In this document: positions 24,423-36,800 of the stretch, piece after piece
How positions within the stretch are numbered: position 1 is the first letter of the stretch
Layout of the letters: the number at the start of each line of letters is the position of its first letter
Source: Cryptococcus deneoformans JEC21
Taxonomy: Eukaryota; Basidiomycota; Tremellomycetes; Tremellales; Cryptococcaceae
Length of the DNA stretch: 64,000 nt
Direction: 5' to 3'
Assembly: GCF_000091045.1 (NCBI RefSeq)
Contig: NC_006681.1
Span: 584,287-648,286, forward strand
Translations under genes and position numbers: made by a program
The notes under the pieces: model-generated
The model's input: only the letters and a program-made list of their open reading frames with translations
Told to the model about the DNA's origin: nothing
Databases searched by the model: none

Positions 24423-26503
24423 CTAATAATCTGGCATCTCTCTCATAACCAACCTCTCAAAATCCTTTTCTCTCCACCCATCACTTTCAATCATCCCAAA
24501 CAACTTTCCTTCATCCAGCCCAAACGCAGTCAACGTCCCATCAATCCCTTCCTGCACAAACGTCTCCCCTCTCAACTTTGCTCGCTCCCTCTCCCTCTGA
24601 AGAATCGCCAACGACGCCGGATTATGTCCCTCCAGCACGGAGAGCACTTCTTGTTTATCGGGGTAGTACAGCCTCGGCTCTAGGTACCCAAAGATTGCCA
24701 ATGCTGCTCGAAACACAAACCCATCACCGTCCAACATGATCTGGTCCCATAACCGGCAACTAGACTCAAACCCGACTTGCTCGACTAGTAGGCTGCGGAA
24801 CCAGTTTTCGGGGACGCCGACGCCGAGGGCTTTACAGTTGGCGTAGATTTTGGGGTATCGGTCCGCCTGGAGGTTTTCGAGGATACGGTAGTAGGCGGAG
24901 ATTTCGGGGGAGAGCGGGGTGAAGAATGCGCGGAGGAGGGGGCGGGAGAGGATGTTGAGGAGGGTGAGGAAGGCGGTAGGGGGTGGGGAAGCGAGGAGGA
25001 GCATGGCGCAGAGGAGGTTTATGTAGGGTGCCTATTCGGACCGTCAGATTTCTTTTTTTTTATTTTTTGAAAAGAAAATAACTTGCATATCCCAATCCTT
25101 CATCTGACCTGAAGACCAGCCATGCACAGATCAATTCCCTCAGATCGTCTCGGAGTGGAGAACCTCTTGTAAAGACTTTGAGCGTGACGAGTGTGTTATC
25201 CATATCGCCTTCAATCGTTTTCAACAGATCCGGTGGGAAACGGTTGGTAGCGAGACCTTTACGGGCACGGGCGAGGTACGTTTTGTATATATCTACATGG
25301 TGGGGGGGGTGAGCAACGAGAAAAAGGCTAGGATGGCGACGTACCCTTGGATAAAGCCAGCGGATTACCTACGGCCATACTCCACGCTTTCCCCCTCAAA
25401 TGGCTCGGCACGCCTTCAAACCACAATTTCCTCAACTCTTCATTCTCCTTTACCTTTTTCGCCGAAAAATCCTTTTCATCCGAAAGTAATTTCTCCCACT
25501 TTGGGGCTTCGGCCGTTAACCGCTTCTCCTTCTCCAAGCGTCTTATTTCTGCTTGCTTCGCGAGGACTTTTTCGTGTTCCCTGGCGTGGCGCATCATGTC
25601 TTCCCATTGATGCAGGTGGGTGACGTCTTCGATGCGGTCTTTAGGCGGGAGCCAGGAAGGTCGGGTGTGGGAGATTACTTTTTCAAAGGTCGATACGCCC
25701 TTGGCGCCCAACGCTGGGGTGTGCTGATGTGTTTGTCCTGGGGAGTGTGAAGGGTTGGCAGAGGTAGATCCCTGGGATGCCTGTGTCGCGTGCGTCCCGT
25801 TGGAGGCGTTGGAGACGGTAGAGAGACGCTTGGAAGAACTTGGACGTGGAGAGGTGGGAATAGGCCAGGGAAATGGATGAGGTGGGGGAGCAGCCCGTCG
25901 CGGAGGTGTAGCTGTCGACGCTCGCCCGGGGATCCCTTGTCCGTTATGTCCGTCATGTGTGGATGGAAGAGGTTCAGCGCTTTGTGAAGAATGGGGCGGT
26001 GGGTGTTCAGGCAATTCGCCGCGGGCGGTTTGGTGTCCATCGCTTGACATGCCGAACCCGCCCCATGATCTCCGCTTCTTCACTGATTTTGGGGACAGCA
26101 TCTCGCGGGGCGAAGAGGGAAGAGGGACAGTGGGTACCTCACGCGGAGGCGTGGAAGACAGAGGGATTGATTCGAAAGGCGCAGAGAGATCACCATCCTC
26201 TGCGTCGATACCATTACCGATTGCGTTCCCCTCGAGTATCGGAGGGAAATTTTCGTGTTCTAGAGCATGGAGCGATGAAGGCGATGCGTTTTGAAAGGAT
26301 AGCGTGTACGAAAGTGCTGACCGGGGCGAAAGAGTTGGAGACGATGTGGACGTGGGCAGAGGCACCTGTCTTGGAGATGGCTGAGTGCCGTGTCCATGAC
26401 CGTCGGGTGCACCGAATGAGCGGGGGCTGGAAGACGGGGAGCGGGCGGGGACGCGGCCGTCGGGCGGGGTGTCCGGCTGTGCGGGATCACTGGCTGGTGT
26501 CAT
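24423..26503 (-). CDS. TBC-domain protein (Rab-GAP fold, catalytic fingers apparently absent)
   Basis: Protein with a TBC fold, which in most members accelerates GTP hydrolysis by Rab GTPases. It starts at the ATG at 26501-26503. The first ~270 residues are disordered and Pro/Ser-rich, followed by a charged helix (EHEKVLAKQAEIRRLEKEKRL). The domain starts LWFEGVPSHLRGKAWSMAVG. The usual IxxDxxR arginine-finger segment reads IEGDMDNTL, and the YxQ glutamine finger reads YAPYINLLCAM, so both catalytic residues seem replaced. The end of the domain is clear: LLNILSRPLLRAFFTPL, ENWFRSLLVEQVGFESSCRLWDQIMLDG and FVFRAALAIFGYLEPRL. The intron at 25032-25086 uses a GC donor (GCAAGT). Together with the N-terminal layout this resembles TBC1D12/14-like or related fungal TBC proteins. 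It stops at 24423. Confidence 0.85.
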
Positions 26504-26889
26504 GGATGCCCATGTAGCTTCTGTCCGAGTCAGCGTTCGATGTCAATTCGATGTAAACAACAGATACACCTCGCACGAAGATTCGGCCTGGCGGATGTGG
26601 TGTCCCGATCGCACCCCCGACTCTCCCACTGACGACGGCAGCGAACCGGCAGCCGAGCATGCAGAGCGAGTGCATGGGAGTGCGATGCATGCATGCCATA
26701 CGGGCCATGCATCGCCACATACATAGAGCGTATCTTTGGTGCATGCATCGCGTCTATCCTCGGTACATACAAGTGCAGCAGCCGGGCTGTCGAGTGCTCC
26801 TGGCCGACGAGTGACGAGCCAGCGCGTCGGGTGTCTCCAACTCGACTTTCCCATTCCTCTTTCCTCTTTTTCTCTACACGTTTCGTTGT
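26504..26889. promoter_or_regulatory. Divergent promoter rich in GCATGC elements
   Basis: Shared upstream region of the TBC gene (leftward) and the coiled-coil gene (rightward). GCATGC or TGCATGCA occurs at 26657-26662, as overlapping copies at 26685-26696, at 26740-26747, with half-sites CATGCATC near 26706 and TGCATG at 26671. Such clustering within 90 bp suggests a palindromic protein-binding element. The cognate factor is unknown to me. Confidence 0.5.
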
Positions 26890-27638
26890 ATGCCCACTAT
26901 GACCTCGCCATACTCCTCTTACCCGCAAACGCCCCAGTCCAACCCTCATTCTCATACCCACTCGCCCAACCTGCTCAATCTCCCGTACCTCCAGCCGCAA
27001 ACCAGCGGTTCCTCTTCCAGCCTCCTCGAAGCCGTCGTCGGCAGACCCCAGCCCCGTACCCCTCCGACGGCCTACGCGTCCCAGCTCGCTACTCAGGTAA
27101 CGCCCGTCTCGGTTTCACGTCCCCCTCCCGCTGTGTACCCTCACCGGCAAGGCCCCGGCTCCGATGCCGGTGCTGGGCATGGATCAACGGAACCATCTAC
27201 TTCGGCGTCTAGTGGCTCGCACGGCGAGAGCGATTGGGATATGGTCAGTAAAGCAAGTGGAGTAAATTGCGATGGGCAGAGTGAAGAAGCAGTCAAAGAT
27301 CTTGAACAAAAAGTTGAAAAGCGGTAAGCCTCTTTCTTTTTCCTAGAGATTGGAGCGAGAGTTTGTAAAAAAAAGAATGCAAGTGCTGAAACGAGATTTA
27401 AACAGTCGGTCACAACTCCCTCGTCTCGAGTCCCAGCTTGCCGAGCTTGAAGCTCAGATCAAAGCAGCTGAAGAGCGTATCGCTCGTGCCCAGTCTGTTG
27501 GATCCAAGGAAAGCGTCGCCCAAGCTCAGACTGGGCAGCGGTAAATGCTCCCCAACCCTTTTTTTGTTGTCCGATTCCCCGCGGTAACCTTGCAGTGCAA
27601 GGAAAGATATGATTCCTGGCGACGATTTGATCGAATAA
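26890..27638 (+). CDS. Small coiled-coil protein with a disordered N-terminal half
   Basis: Unrecognised gene of three exons. It starts at the ATG at 26890 (MPTMTSPYSSYPQTPQSNP). Residues 1-130 are Pro/Ser/Thr/His-rich and disordered. Splicing from 27324 to an AG just before 27347 continues the frame as RLEREFVKKRMQVLKRDLN then SQLPRLESQLAELEAQIKAAEERIARAQS, a clear heptad coiled coil. A last intron after CAGCG joins RARKDMIPGDDLIE to the stop at 27636-27638. The predicted length is about 210 residues. The acidic DWDMVSKASGV segment before the coil could be a short linear motif. A scaffold or assembly role is only a guess. Confidence 0.7.
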
Positions 27639-28254
27639 CCAATGCGCAAACATAAGCCTCCCTTACTCCAGTTCATTTGTAGCATAAGCCTCTCTTTTGT
27701 TCACCTCTGCCACGAAATCATTCAAATGTTTGTTTCCTTTTACGATCTCTTTCCAGCCTTTTTTTACGCTTTTTACGTCGGCCAAGTCTGCAGTGTAGTG
27801 TATTGACTCGAAATAGTCTTGTCAAATCTCCGCTTCTCGGTCACGATGATATGAATGACATGGCATCGTCTCTGGTACCTGGGATGTTTACTGGCTAGTT
27901 GATACGTTTGTAAATGATCATTGGATAGGGTAAGATGCGAAATGCCAACCTTGCAACTCGCCTTGCCAAGATGTCCCATTTGCTCGATATCCTTTGTCAA
28001 GCTCGCCTCCTGAGTACACTTTCGGTCACTCGTGTGACAATCCTTTCAGCCTTTTTCCCAATCGATTGTCCACCACACCTTATTGTCCTCGTTGAGGGGG
28101 GGGGGGGTTTAAGATGAGATGTAAACCTCATTCGCTGCATTCACACCCCCCTAAACGTTTCTGCCTCGGTACGATTTATTCGGTTTCTAGCTAACGCTCC
28201 GGAAGCGGTCACGGCCTGTTCATCCATTCATATTTTTTATTTATTTATTCAACC
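27639..28254. other. Intergenic region with a 12-G run
   Basis: About 600 bp that hold the 3' end of the coiled-coil gene and the promoter of the secreted Ser-rich gene. A run of 12 G lies at 28096-28107. No ORF of interest. Confidence 0.45.
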
Positions 28255-29382
28255 ATGCGTATCTACCACCCCCTCGTACCGCTCTTATTCGCCGTCCCTT
28301 CTTTAGGCAGTTTATTCGGCAGCGACTCGAGCTCTACCACCTCTGCCTCGTCCTCTTCTTCCACCACCTCCTCATCGGCGACATCTGACGAAGTTACCTT
28401 TCTCCAAACCCTCCAAGCTGCCGAGATCTCTTCCATGTCATGTCTCATCACCCTCGTCAACATGACCACCTCTTCCCTCGGTTCATGCCTCTCCCTCACC
28501 TCTCTCGCTAGCCTCATTTCCAACCCTTCTTCCTCCTCCGTCTCCTCCGCTGGGCAAGGTTTCTCCGACCAGCTCAACACTTACCTAGGGACAGTATGTT
28601 CCTCAACATGCAGTGAAAGTGATTTGCTAGATGGCAAGAGTCAGCTGGCAGCGGTTTGTGATACGAACAATACGTTGGTGAGCGTGTTGGATGCCGTGTT
28701 GGATAATTATTCGTCGAGTTATAGGACGTTGGCTTGTCAGGTTTACTAGTATGCCAGGCTCTCTCTCTCCTCTCCCACCCCCTATGTCTGCTACTGACGA
28801 TCCTCTCTTAAAAAAAACATAAAAAAACAGCAACGGAACATCCGAACTCTGCCTCCCCAGCACACTCAACACATCCACCACCGCCAACTCTTACACCTTT
28901 TTCGACGCCCTCGTAGCCGGGTCGAGCAGTGATCTCGAAACGTACCAGGACTCGGTTTTCACCCAGGCGGAATGTACGGGGTGTATGTATGAAATGTTTA
29001 AAGCTGCGTAAGTTGTGCTGCTTCCCTTGCTCAAATGTGAATTGGTTTTTGACCCTGATCGCCAACAACCACCAACCAACCCTTTGGCTTACCCCCCCGG
29101 CGCCCCCGATCACACAGGCAATACACAATCCCCAGCATCCGCGGCCAATCCCTAACCGAAACATTCGCCAACCACCTGAAAAACGACTGCCCTTCTTCTT
29201 CAGGGGATAACTCGACAAGCTCGATTGATTGGAGTGATGTGGATGATCAGCAGATTCCGGATTCCTTGGAGGTTAGCCAGAGTACGCAGGTTACGACTAG
29301 TGCGGCGGTCGGAAGACAAGTCGAGGTTGGGATGGTGGGGGTGCTGGGGGTGGTGGGCATGGGGGCGATATGGATATTGTAG
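28255..29382 (+). CDS. Secreted Ser-rich, Cys-containing protein with a C-terminal hydrophobic tail (possible GPI anchor)
   Basis: Predicted cell-surface protein of unknown role. It starts at 28255 with MRIYHPLVPLLFAVPSLGSLFG, a signal peptide, followed by a stretch made almost only of Ser and Thr (a likely O-glycosylated stalk). A domain with about eight cysteines follows (ISSMSCLITLVN, LGTVCSSTCSESDLL, AAVCDTNN, ACQVY). Introns near 28749 and 29009 are removed to continue NGTSELCLPSTLN, AECTGCMYEMFKAA, QYTIPSIRGQSLTETFANHL. The end, VGMVGVLGVVGMGAIWIL, is a hydrophobic C-terminus directly before the stop, preceded by small residues (TTSAAVG) that could be an omega site. The following gene, on the same strand, also encodes a secretory-route protein. 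Confidence 0.78.
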
Positions 29383-29627
29383 AGTATAGGCCAGGAGATG
29401 CATACACCTGTATCGCGAGAATAAATAAAACAGAGAAATGGAAAAAAGTTCCATCGTTAACAAATCCGCTTTGTGAAAAGAAAAACAAGGCGCGGTGAAA
29501 ATTGATCCCGCTCGCATTGATCTTGCTGTGCTTTACCCGTCCAAGTCTCTCAGAACGTCTTTTCAATATCAAATCCCGACTCCATTTCCTATTCCCCGTC
29601 TTCCTTCCCCATCCAACTCGCCCAGAC

Positions 29628-31299
29628 ATGGCCCGTCTAGCTCTCCTGGCATCTGCGCTCCTCGCCACGGCGGCTTATGCGGCAAAATCAAATTGGGGCG
29701 AAGCCTGCGCGTGAGTCTTGTTAACCCCCTTACTCCCACCTCTTTCATGCGCGTGTCTCCTCTTCTTCACGCCTCAAGTCAAGTGACAAGTGACGTGACA
29801 AGGCCCCCCCAAACTAATGACTAATGTATCTTTTGCTTTCCATAGCCAAGCGAACACACATTTGAACCAGGACAATTATGAGCTCGTGACGGACTGCAAC
29901 TCATTAACGTATTGCGCGGATAATGGGACATGTGCATGGAAGGGATGTAGAAAGGATACTGTAAGTTTGCATGTCTAGTATGCCCTCACAAGAGATGGGG
30001 GAGGAGCTGATGAGGGGTATGGAAAGTATCCTTTTGGATACAATGACTATTCTTTCGATCAACTGCCACCACTTTGTCCTACGGGAGAATTGTAGGTCGT
30101 CATGGTCACTCTCTTGTTTTGGTAAATGCTTGGATTGCTAAATATAGAAAATAGCTGCCCGGATGAAGGTGATCACTGTCTGAACCAAGTACCGGTAGGA
30201 AGCAGCTGTCAAAAGGACCGAGATAGTATGTTTTTAACTATTCGCTATTCGTGGGTTGCCATAATACTGATTTTGATTGGCTTTTTGTAAGACGAGTGTC
30301 AACCGCCTCCCAACTGGAAACAGCTCAATGGCTACCTTAATAGTAACGGCAGCATCTGTCTTGATTATACTTGCTAGTATGTTTTTTTTTCTTTCTATAT
30401 GCTCCGTCATTCAAGATTCCCGTGTTAGGGCTAATGTCATTTTGAAGCTACGCCAATGTCACTGTCGGTCAGACTTGTGTCAACGACAATACCGTCTACA
30501 CTGCATACAAAGACGATGGCTCTGCTTACGCCTTTATCGTTTCTCGAGACAAGTAAGTCCATTCGTTTTTCTGTTCTCTTTACATCGTACTCCTTCTAAT
30601 TACATATAGCTGTGCGAATGGACATTATTGTGATGCTACTGAATTGGTCTGCTACAAATCCAAGGCTTTTGGAGCTACCTGTAGCGGTAACAAGGAGTAA
30701 GTCATCCCTGCTACTGACACCACGAGCTGCCCCGCTGATAATGTGAAAAAGATGCCTGTCGTATAACTGTGAGGATAATGGAAAGTGTGGAAAAGCCGCA
30801 AACGACGTCGTCCATCCCCCTGCTTGGCAATACGTCCTTGTCGGTTTGGGTATCGTCATCTGTAAATGCCAAATCCCATTGAGTCAAAGTGAACTATCAC
30901 TAACTTTTTTTTTCTTTTCTTTTAGTGATTGTCGCCGTTATGACCGGTCTCTGGTTTATGCACCGTCGATGGAGAAACGAAAAGCAGGTCATGCTCGAGC
31001 AATACTACAATGAACAAATCGCCTATCGACAATCCATCATGTCCATGTCCCACGCCAAACAATCCCTCCTTTCACTCCCGCCAAACACCACCGCCGGTGC
31101 AGCTCGAGCTTCTCTCTACGGTGATACTGCCTGGACGTCGGGCACCGACTATCAATCTGTCCCTCTTCCTCCAAACCTTCGACGTGATAGCACATCGGGG
31201 TGGAGCCATGATTCAGATCGGGTGGGTCACGACAGTGAGGTTTTCTTGATGCAGAATGGGAGGTATGCGGATGCGCCTGAAGTGTCAAAGTATCGCTAA
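29628..31299 (+). CDS. Single-pass membrane protein with a Cys-rich ectodomain
   Basis: Predicted plasma-membrane or endomembrane type I protein, function unknown. It starts at 29628 with the signal peptide MARLALLASALLATAAYAA. The ectodomain is spread over about eight short exons and is rich in cysteines in short spacings: CNSLTYCADNGTCAWKGC, CPTGEFCPDEGDHC, CQKDRDNECQPP, CANGHYCDATELVCY, CLSYNCEDNGKCG. These pairs resemble disulfide-rich binding modules. A membrane helix follows, YVLVGLGIVILIVAVMTGLW, then the stop-transfer FMHRRWRNEKQ and a cytoplasmic tail of about 100 residues with Ser-rich patches (RASLYGDTAW, RRDSTSGWSHDSD). This could be a sensor or wall-linked receptor. It ends at 31299. 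No family name is given because none is certain. Confidence 0.8.
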
Positions 31300-31598
31300 A
31301 AATGTTGCGGGAAGCTTTGAGGACGCTTTGCTTTTTCTTTCCCTTCTTTCTTTGACGAGCATATGACGATTGCGCGTATTCCTTTTTCCAGGAAACCGCA
31401 AAGTAATGGACATTTTCAAAGTATTCAATACCTTTTTCCGTAAATGGGAAACTTTCCATTTTACCGCTTTCACAGTCAATTTTTTAAACATTTTTCCAGA
31501 CGTGTTGTTATCCCCACGATTATGAGTACATGAGCATGAACACTTGACATATTTGAATGATGAGTTTGTTGCATCTATTATGCTCAATTTAGGCAAAT

Positions 31599-33381
31599 CT
31601 ACTGCAAAACCGCCAACATATCTTCAACCCTCCTAAACTTTTCTCTTTCCTTCCCACTCCCCATCCGCTTGGCCCTCTCAACCTCAGCCTTATCAATCTT
31701 CGCCCATCCTTCCAAATCAACCACAATCTTTCCTTCCATGGCCGCGTTCTGGACTTTTTCGGGGATACCAGCATAAGGCCGAGAGTTGAGCATGCAAGCA
31801 GCGGGGGAAGATGTGGTGGGTGCGTATATATCGTCAAGGATAGTGGAAGCGAGAGCGTAGGCATCGTTCATAGTGGTGGCGATGACACCGACAGGACCGC
31901 GGGCGGCCCAGCCAGCAGCGTATACTCCAGGTACCTAGATTTCGGTCGTTCTCATCAGCATCCAGTCTCTCTTTTTTTTTTTTTCTTTTTTTTTTTCGGT
32001 AGTAGGGGTTCGGGGAAGGCGAGAAATGAGGCTTACGAAACCACCTTCTTCTGCGATCACACGCCCATTAAGATTGCTCACTCTACCCCGAGCAATGTCA
32101 AACGGTAGATCCCACTCATGTCCAGGTCCAGTAAGAGGCTCGGATCTGTACCCTACAGACTCGACCACCATGTCTGCTGGGGTCCTGATAGTCTCGCCTG
32201 TTGATTTTGCGACTATACTCGCTGGCTGGGACTCGGTTGCGGGTCTCGTTTCTAATTGGTTAAGATTCCATTCCACCTCGCCTACTTGACTTGCGTTCTC
32301 TGTAGAGGGGAGGAAAGATTTAGGACCCTTGAGGAAATCGAGCTCAAATATCTTTCTACCATCTTGTTGCTTCGTCTTGTCCATCAACTGTAATAACCTC
32401 TTCTTCATTCTCTCTCCGTTACCCTTTTCAATATTCTCCTTTGCGTATTCCATTAAAGCAGGGTCGATACCTGCGTACCCAACATCGGGGATAGAGAGCA
32501 TTTCCCTAAACTCTTTCGTTGTGAAAGCTACTTGGCCTGGACCTCGCCTCCCCACCACCCGCACTTTCTCGACACTAGATTCCGAAAGAACGTCGAGTAC
32601 CTCTTCAGACAAATCAGTCTCTGCCAAAGAAGATACAGGCTTGAGCAACATTCTCGCTACGTCCAATGCAACGTTCCCCTGCCCGACAACACTGACTTGC
32701 TTGACTTTTTCCAAGTTGACCGGTAAGTCAGCGTAAGCTGGATGGGAGTTGTACCAGCTTACGAGGGCCAAGGCTGGGTAAACACCTGTCAATGGGTCGC
32801 TGTTGGAGCTACTCCCCGGGACAGCATTGAGAGGATTTGAAAGTGAGGCACCGTAGGTCAGAATGAGGGTAGAATAATACGGCATGATGTCGCTAAATGA
32901 CAAGCGGAGGGCATGAGGGTAAGTGTATGATGGTGCTTTTTCGGTTGGCGAAGGTGAAAAAGTCGAAGAAGGATGAGATGTAAAGAGGGTGTTTCCAAAA
33001 TATTTGAATCTAGAATCATGGGCCAGCTCATCGAATTTGTGTTGGCAATTCTATCTCTTTCATTAGTACGACACTTCACTTCGATTTCGTTCAAAGCCTG
33101 AAGAGACATACCTTGACCTCTGGATGGTCTGGAGCGACACCATATCTTACCAGCCCATAAGGCGTCGGAAGCCTTTCATACATATGAACCTCAAGTTTTT
33201 GACCTTCTGGGGATGTAGGGGGAATCAAAGAGAGGATACGAGAGGCGGTATAGAAACCTGAGGGGCCAGCGCCAATAATTGCGAGTTTGAGAGGGGGACG
33301 GACGGGGGTGTAGAGCCGCCGTCTGGCATGGGCGGAGAGGGAAGACGATGGAAGCCTTAGACGCGCTGACCGAGGAATCAT
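31599..33381 (-). CDS. ARH1: NADPH:adrenodoxin reductase homologue (mitochondrial)
   Basis: FAD/NADPH enzyme that feeds electrons to mitochondrial ferredoxin for Fe-S cluster, haem A and CoQ synthesis. The start is the ATG at 33379-33381, [25 protein letters not shown], a mitochondrial leader. The FAD-binding GxGxxG appears as [35 protein letters not shown] is diagnostic of the family. The NADPH site is [17 protein letters not shown], followed by [23 protein letters not shown]. Late blocks are [15 protein letters not shown] and, after the last intron, [22 protein letters not shown]. The gene has at least three introns and ends VEDMLAVLQ at 31599. All key motifs are intact. Confidence 0.95.
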
Positions 33382-33806
33382 GTTAAAATTGGGAATAGAT
33401 ATGTATTGCCGATGCAACAGTTGTCAAAAAGTGGAGATTTGTAGCGAACGTCGACACCAAGAACGAAGAACATCTCCATCTCGACTCGTCCGCCTCCACC
33501 TCCACCGACCATTCAATGAGCATAATACTGATTACGTATTTAGACGGCAGGACCCTATTCTCGATGTGAGTCATGCCTAACGTCTGAACCTCCACCTCCA
33601 CTCTCCGCGTGCCTCACATTACACCTACTTTCACGCGTTAATCAAGAGACGAACAGAGGTGTGAGTGTTCTCCTTCAGACACTCATCTATCCCGCCTAGG
33701 CTTTCTTCATACTACTTTACCTTCCTTTCCCGTACCCTCGCCCGTTCAGGGAGGTTTGTCAATAAAGTCCATTGTTTGGCAGCGGCTTGCAGAGATACGC
33801 AACACA
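33382..33806. promoter_or_regulatory. Divergent promoter between ARH1 and the UBA/UBC gene
   Basis: 425 bp between opposing starts. It should contain both promoters. No strong palindrome or ORF is seen. An in-frame upstream extension of the rightward gene without an ATG reaches 33756. Confidence 0.45.
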
Positions 33807-36800
33807 ATGGGAGATCCGGCGTTATCACAGCTGATCGATATGGGCATTCCGGTCGGAAGAGCAAGAGCTGCTCTGAAGAGGTCTAAGGGTGACGCCATGT
33901 CTGCTGCTGTAAGTCACGGTGGTCATTCACATGTCAATTCCGTACTTTTAGAACATTCTGAAATTCATCTTGTAGGAACGAGTATTTGCTGGAGAATTTG
34001 ATGACATACCATCGGATGATGAAGGGGAAGATGGAACGGAAGGAAGCAGCTCCGTCCAAGTTGTCCGTATCTATCTCATATAAGCGCCAATAGCTGAAGC
34101 TTACTGCCTTAATTGTAGAAGGCGGATCCCGTGGTGATCGATAACAATGAAGACGATGCCATGGACGAGGACGAGATGGGACATGAGGACGAGGAAGATG
34201 ATTATGACGATATGAACGATGGTAATTTTGACTATGATGGTTAGTAATTGATAACAAAGGGCTCCTCACAAGCTTCATCTGACAAATCAATACTTAGAGG
34301 ATATGTCTGATGGCGAACAAATGGCGTCAGATCCTTACGCAGGAATATTCTTCTCAAAGAACCGCGTCGAGGAGATCATTGAACCGATTGAGACAGAAGA
34401 AACCATGACCATATCAATACCAGGAGGAAGCACGGTCGAGGTGAAGATCTTAGGTAGAGGAGAATGGATGAGCGGATGTCCTGAAGGAGGTGAACAGAGC
34501 TTCCTTTTCCAGCTCTATAATACATTGGAAGAAGGCGGAATGCCTTGCTCGGCTGGATGTGGACATTCATTTACCCGCAAGAAACAAGACTTTTTCTGTC
34601 TCTTCGTAAATTTCAATCATATTTCTTTAAATCCGCTCAAGCTGATGATCGACATAGCCGAAATTCCCGCAATACACCACATACCTCAACAGCATCATCC
34701 GCCCTAATTGCCCCCAATGTCACCAAATCACTTGTCTCGCATGTGGTGAGCGAGTCGACCGTCCTTCCGCTTTACACAGCCAACATTCCAAGGATAAAGC
34801 CCCAATGACTTCGGCTCCTAGCATTCCTTCCGAAACAACCCAGGAAGCACTCTTACACTGTCCAAATCTTCAAGGTGTCATCCTTGGTGTGGGTCTGCAC
34901 ATGATTGAAAAGACATTTTCTCAGGGAAGAGATCATAATTCATGCGCAGAGAAGAGCGGAAGGACACCGCCCTCAAAGAAGAGAAAGACTGATGATAACC
35001 CACCTTTCTTGAAGGGAAAAGGAGCTGTAAAAGGGACTGGCTATGCAGGAAATGTACAAGAAGATGTAAGCGAAAGATCCCTTCGTTTCAAGATCTCTTC
35101 GTTTCGATGGTTGCTTATTGTAATTGCAGAGGACGGGCCAGGTTGCAGCTGAAAAAGCCCAGAAAAAGGCGGACCAAAAAGTCGCCACCATTCTTCAACA
35201 AGTCCAGCATTTCCTTCCCAACCCTCATCGCGCTGGTGGGCCAGCAACATCCGACTATCTTGTCCACCCTACTGCCTTAGCGCATTTGAGAAGACGGAGT
35301 ACATTTATGAATGATTTGCTGAGAAATGATAGTTTGTTCGATATGAGCCAACGGGGAGATATTTATCGGGCGTTGTTCGATTGGCTCGAGGTGAGTCTCA
35401 TCTCATGACATGAATGTATTGGTACTGGGAAAAGGGAAACGGTCCTGACTAAAATAGATTGTTTCAAACAATGAATCCCTCGCTTCAATGCTTGGCATGC
35501 CGCAAATGCGTCCCGCCAAATCTGTCCCTTCACCTACCGTCTCCAACTCCCTCATCGTTACCTACGAAGGCGCTCCCTCCCCACGTGAACTTCTCGAGAA
35601 TATCGTCCTCCAAGCCAAAGCCGCTTTAAAGGGCCTTGAAGGTATTCAACCAGCGCAAATTGAAGGAATAGCGTTGACCGAAGAGGAACTAAGAACAAAT
35701 ATAAAGGAAATGGAGAAGAAGGAGGCTGAAAGGATTGAAAAAGAGTCGCTAGACGAAAATAGCGTATTGAAGGCGTTCTGGTGAGTCTCTGTGTATTTGT
35801 AGATGCTGCCATGCCAGCCTTACTGAACAAAGCAGTTTGAGGATCATCAAGAGTGCAGAAATTATCGACAAGCGACTGGTTGAGACGAAGGGTAAAGCGT
35901 TTGTGCAGAGGATGAAAGAGCAACTGCCGCGAATAGACGAAAGTGGAGTTCAAATTGAGGAGAACCCTGTGGAAAATGGGACCGACGAAGAAATCATTAA
36001 GATTTGTACGCCCTCTCCTCTGCATTCACAATTCATACGGCGATGAGAAGCGCTAACAGCTAATAGATGAGGAATGGGCTACCAGGGCTAGGTTCCAATA
36101 CGTTGATCTTCGGGCGGGAAGCGATATTACGGGTGCGCCGAGCTACAAGCATGCGTATAGTACTCTTATCGCTGGTATCGAGCTCAATGTACGTCTCAGC
36201 ATGTTTTCGCCATTCTGTATATCTCTAACCTTGGTCACCGCAAAAATAGAACGCCCCAAAACGATCACTCGCAATTGCTAAAGAGTTGGCAATACTTACT
36301 ACCAGTCTTCCTGTAGCGTGGCACTCGTCCGTCTTTCTGCGGGTAGACGAAGCCCGTGTAGATGTCCTCAAAGCTATGATCATAGGCCCAGAAGGGACAC
36401 CATACGAGAACGGTTGTTTGCTTTTCGACATCTTCTTACCATTGGAGTACAATCAACGTTGTCCGCTCGTTAAGTATATGACGACTAATGGTGGGAAGTG
36501 GAGGTACAACCCCAATCTCTACGCCGACGGAGTGAGTCAAACCTCTAATCACTAAGGTTTGAGTGATAGAAGCTGATGCAAGAATGATTAGAAAGTATGC
36601 TTGAGTCTGTTGGGGACGTGGCAAGGGCCAGGGTGGATTGCGGGCCAGTCGACCTTGTTGCAAGTGTTGATCTCGATCCAGAGTCTTATTCTCTGCGAGG
36701 AACCTTATTTGAACGAGCCAGGTGAGTTCTTGATTTCTTGTTCGCTCATTACATTCCCTGATGATTGCTTAGGATGGGCAAATATGTCTGGGGTATGCAT

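Noticed and set aside
28096..28107. Run of 12 G
   Set aside because: A simple homopolymer. A single run cannot form an intramolecular G-quadruplex, and no function is evident.
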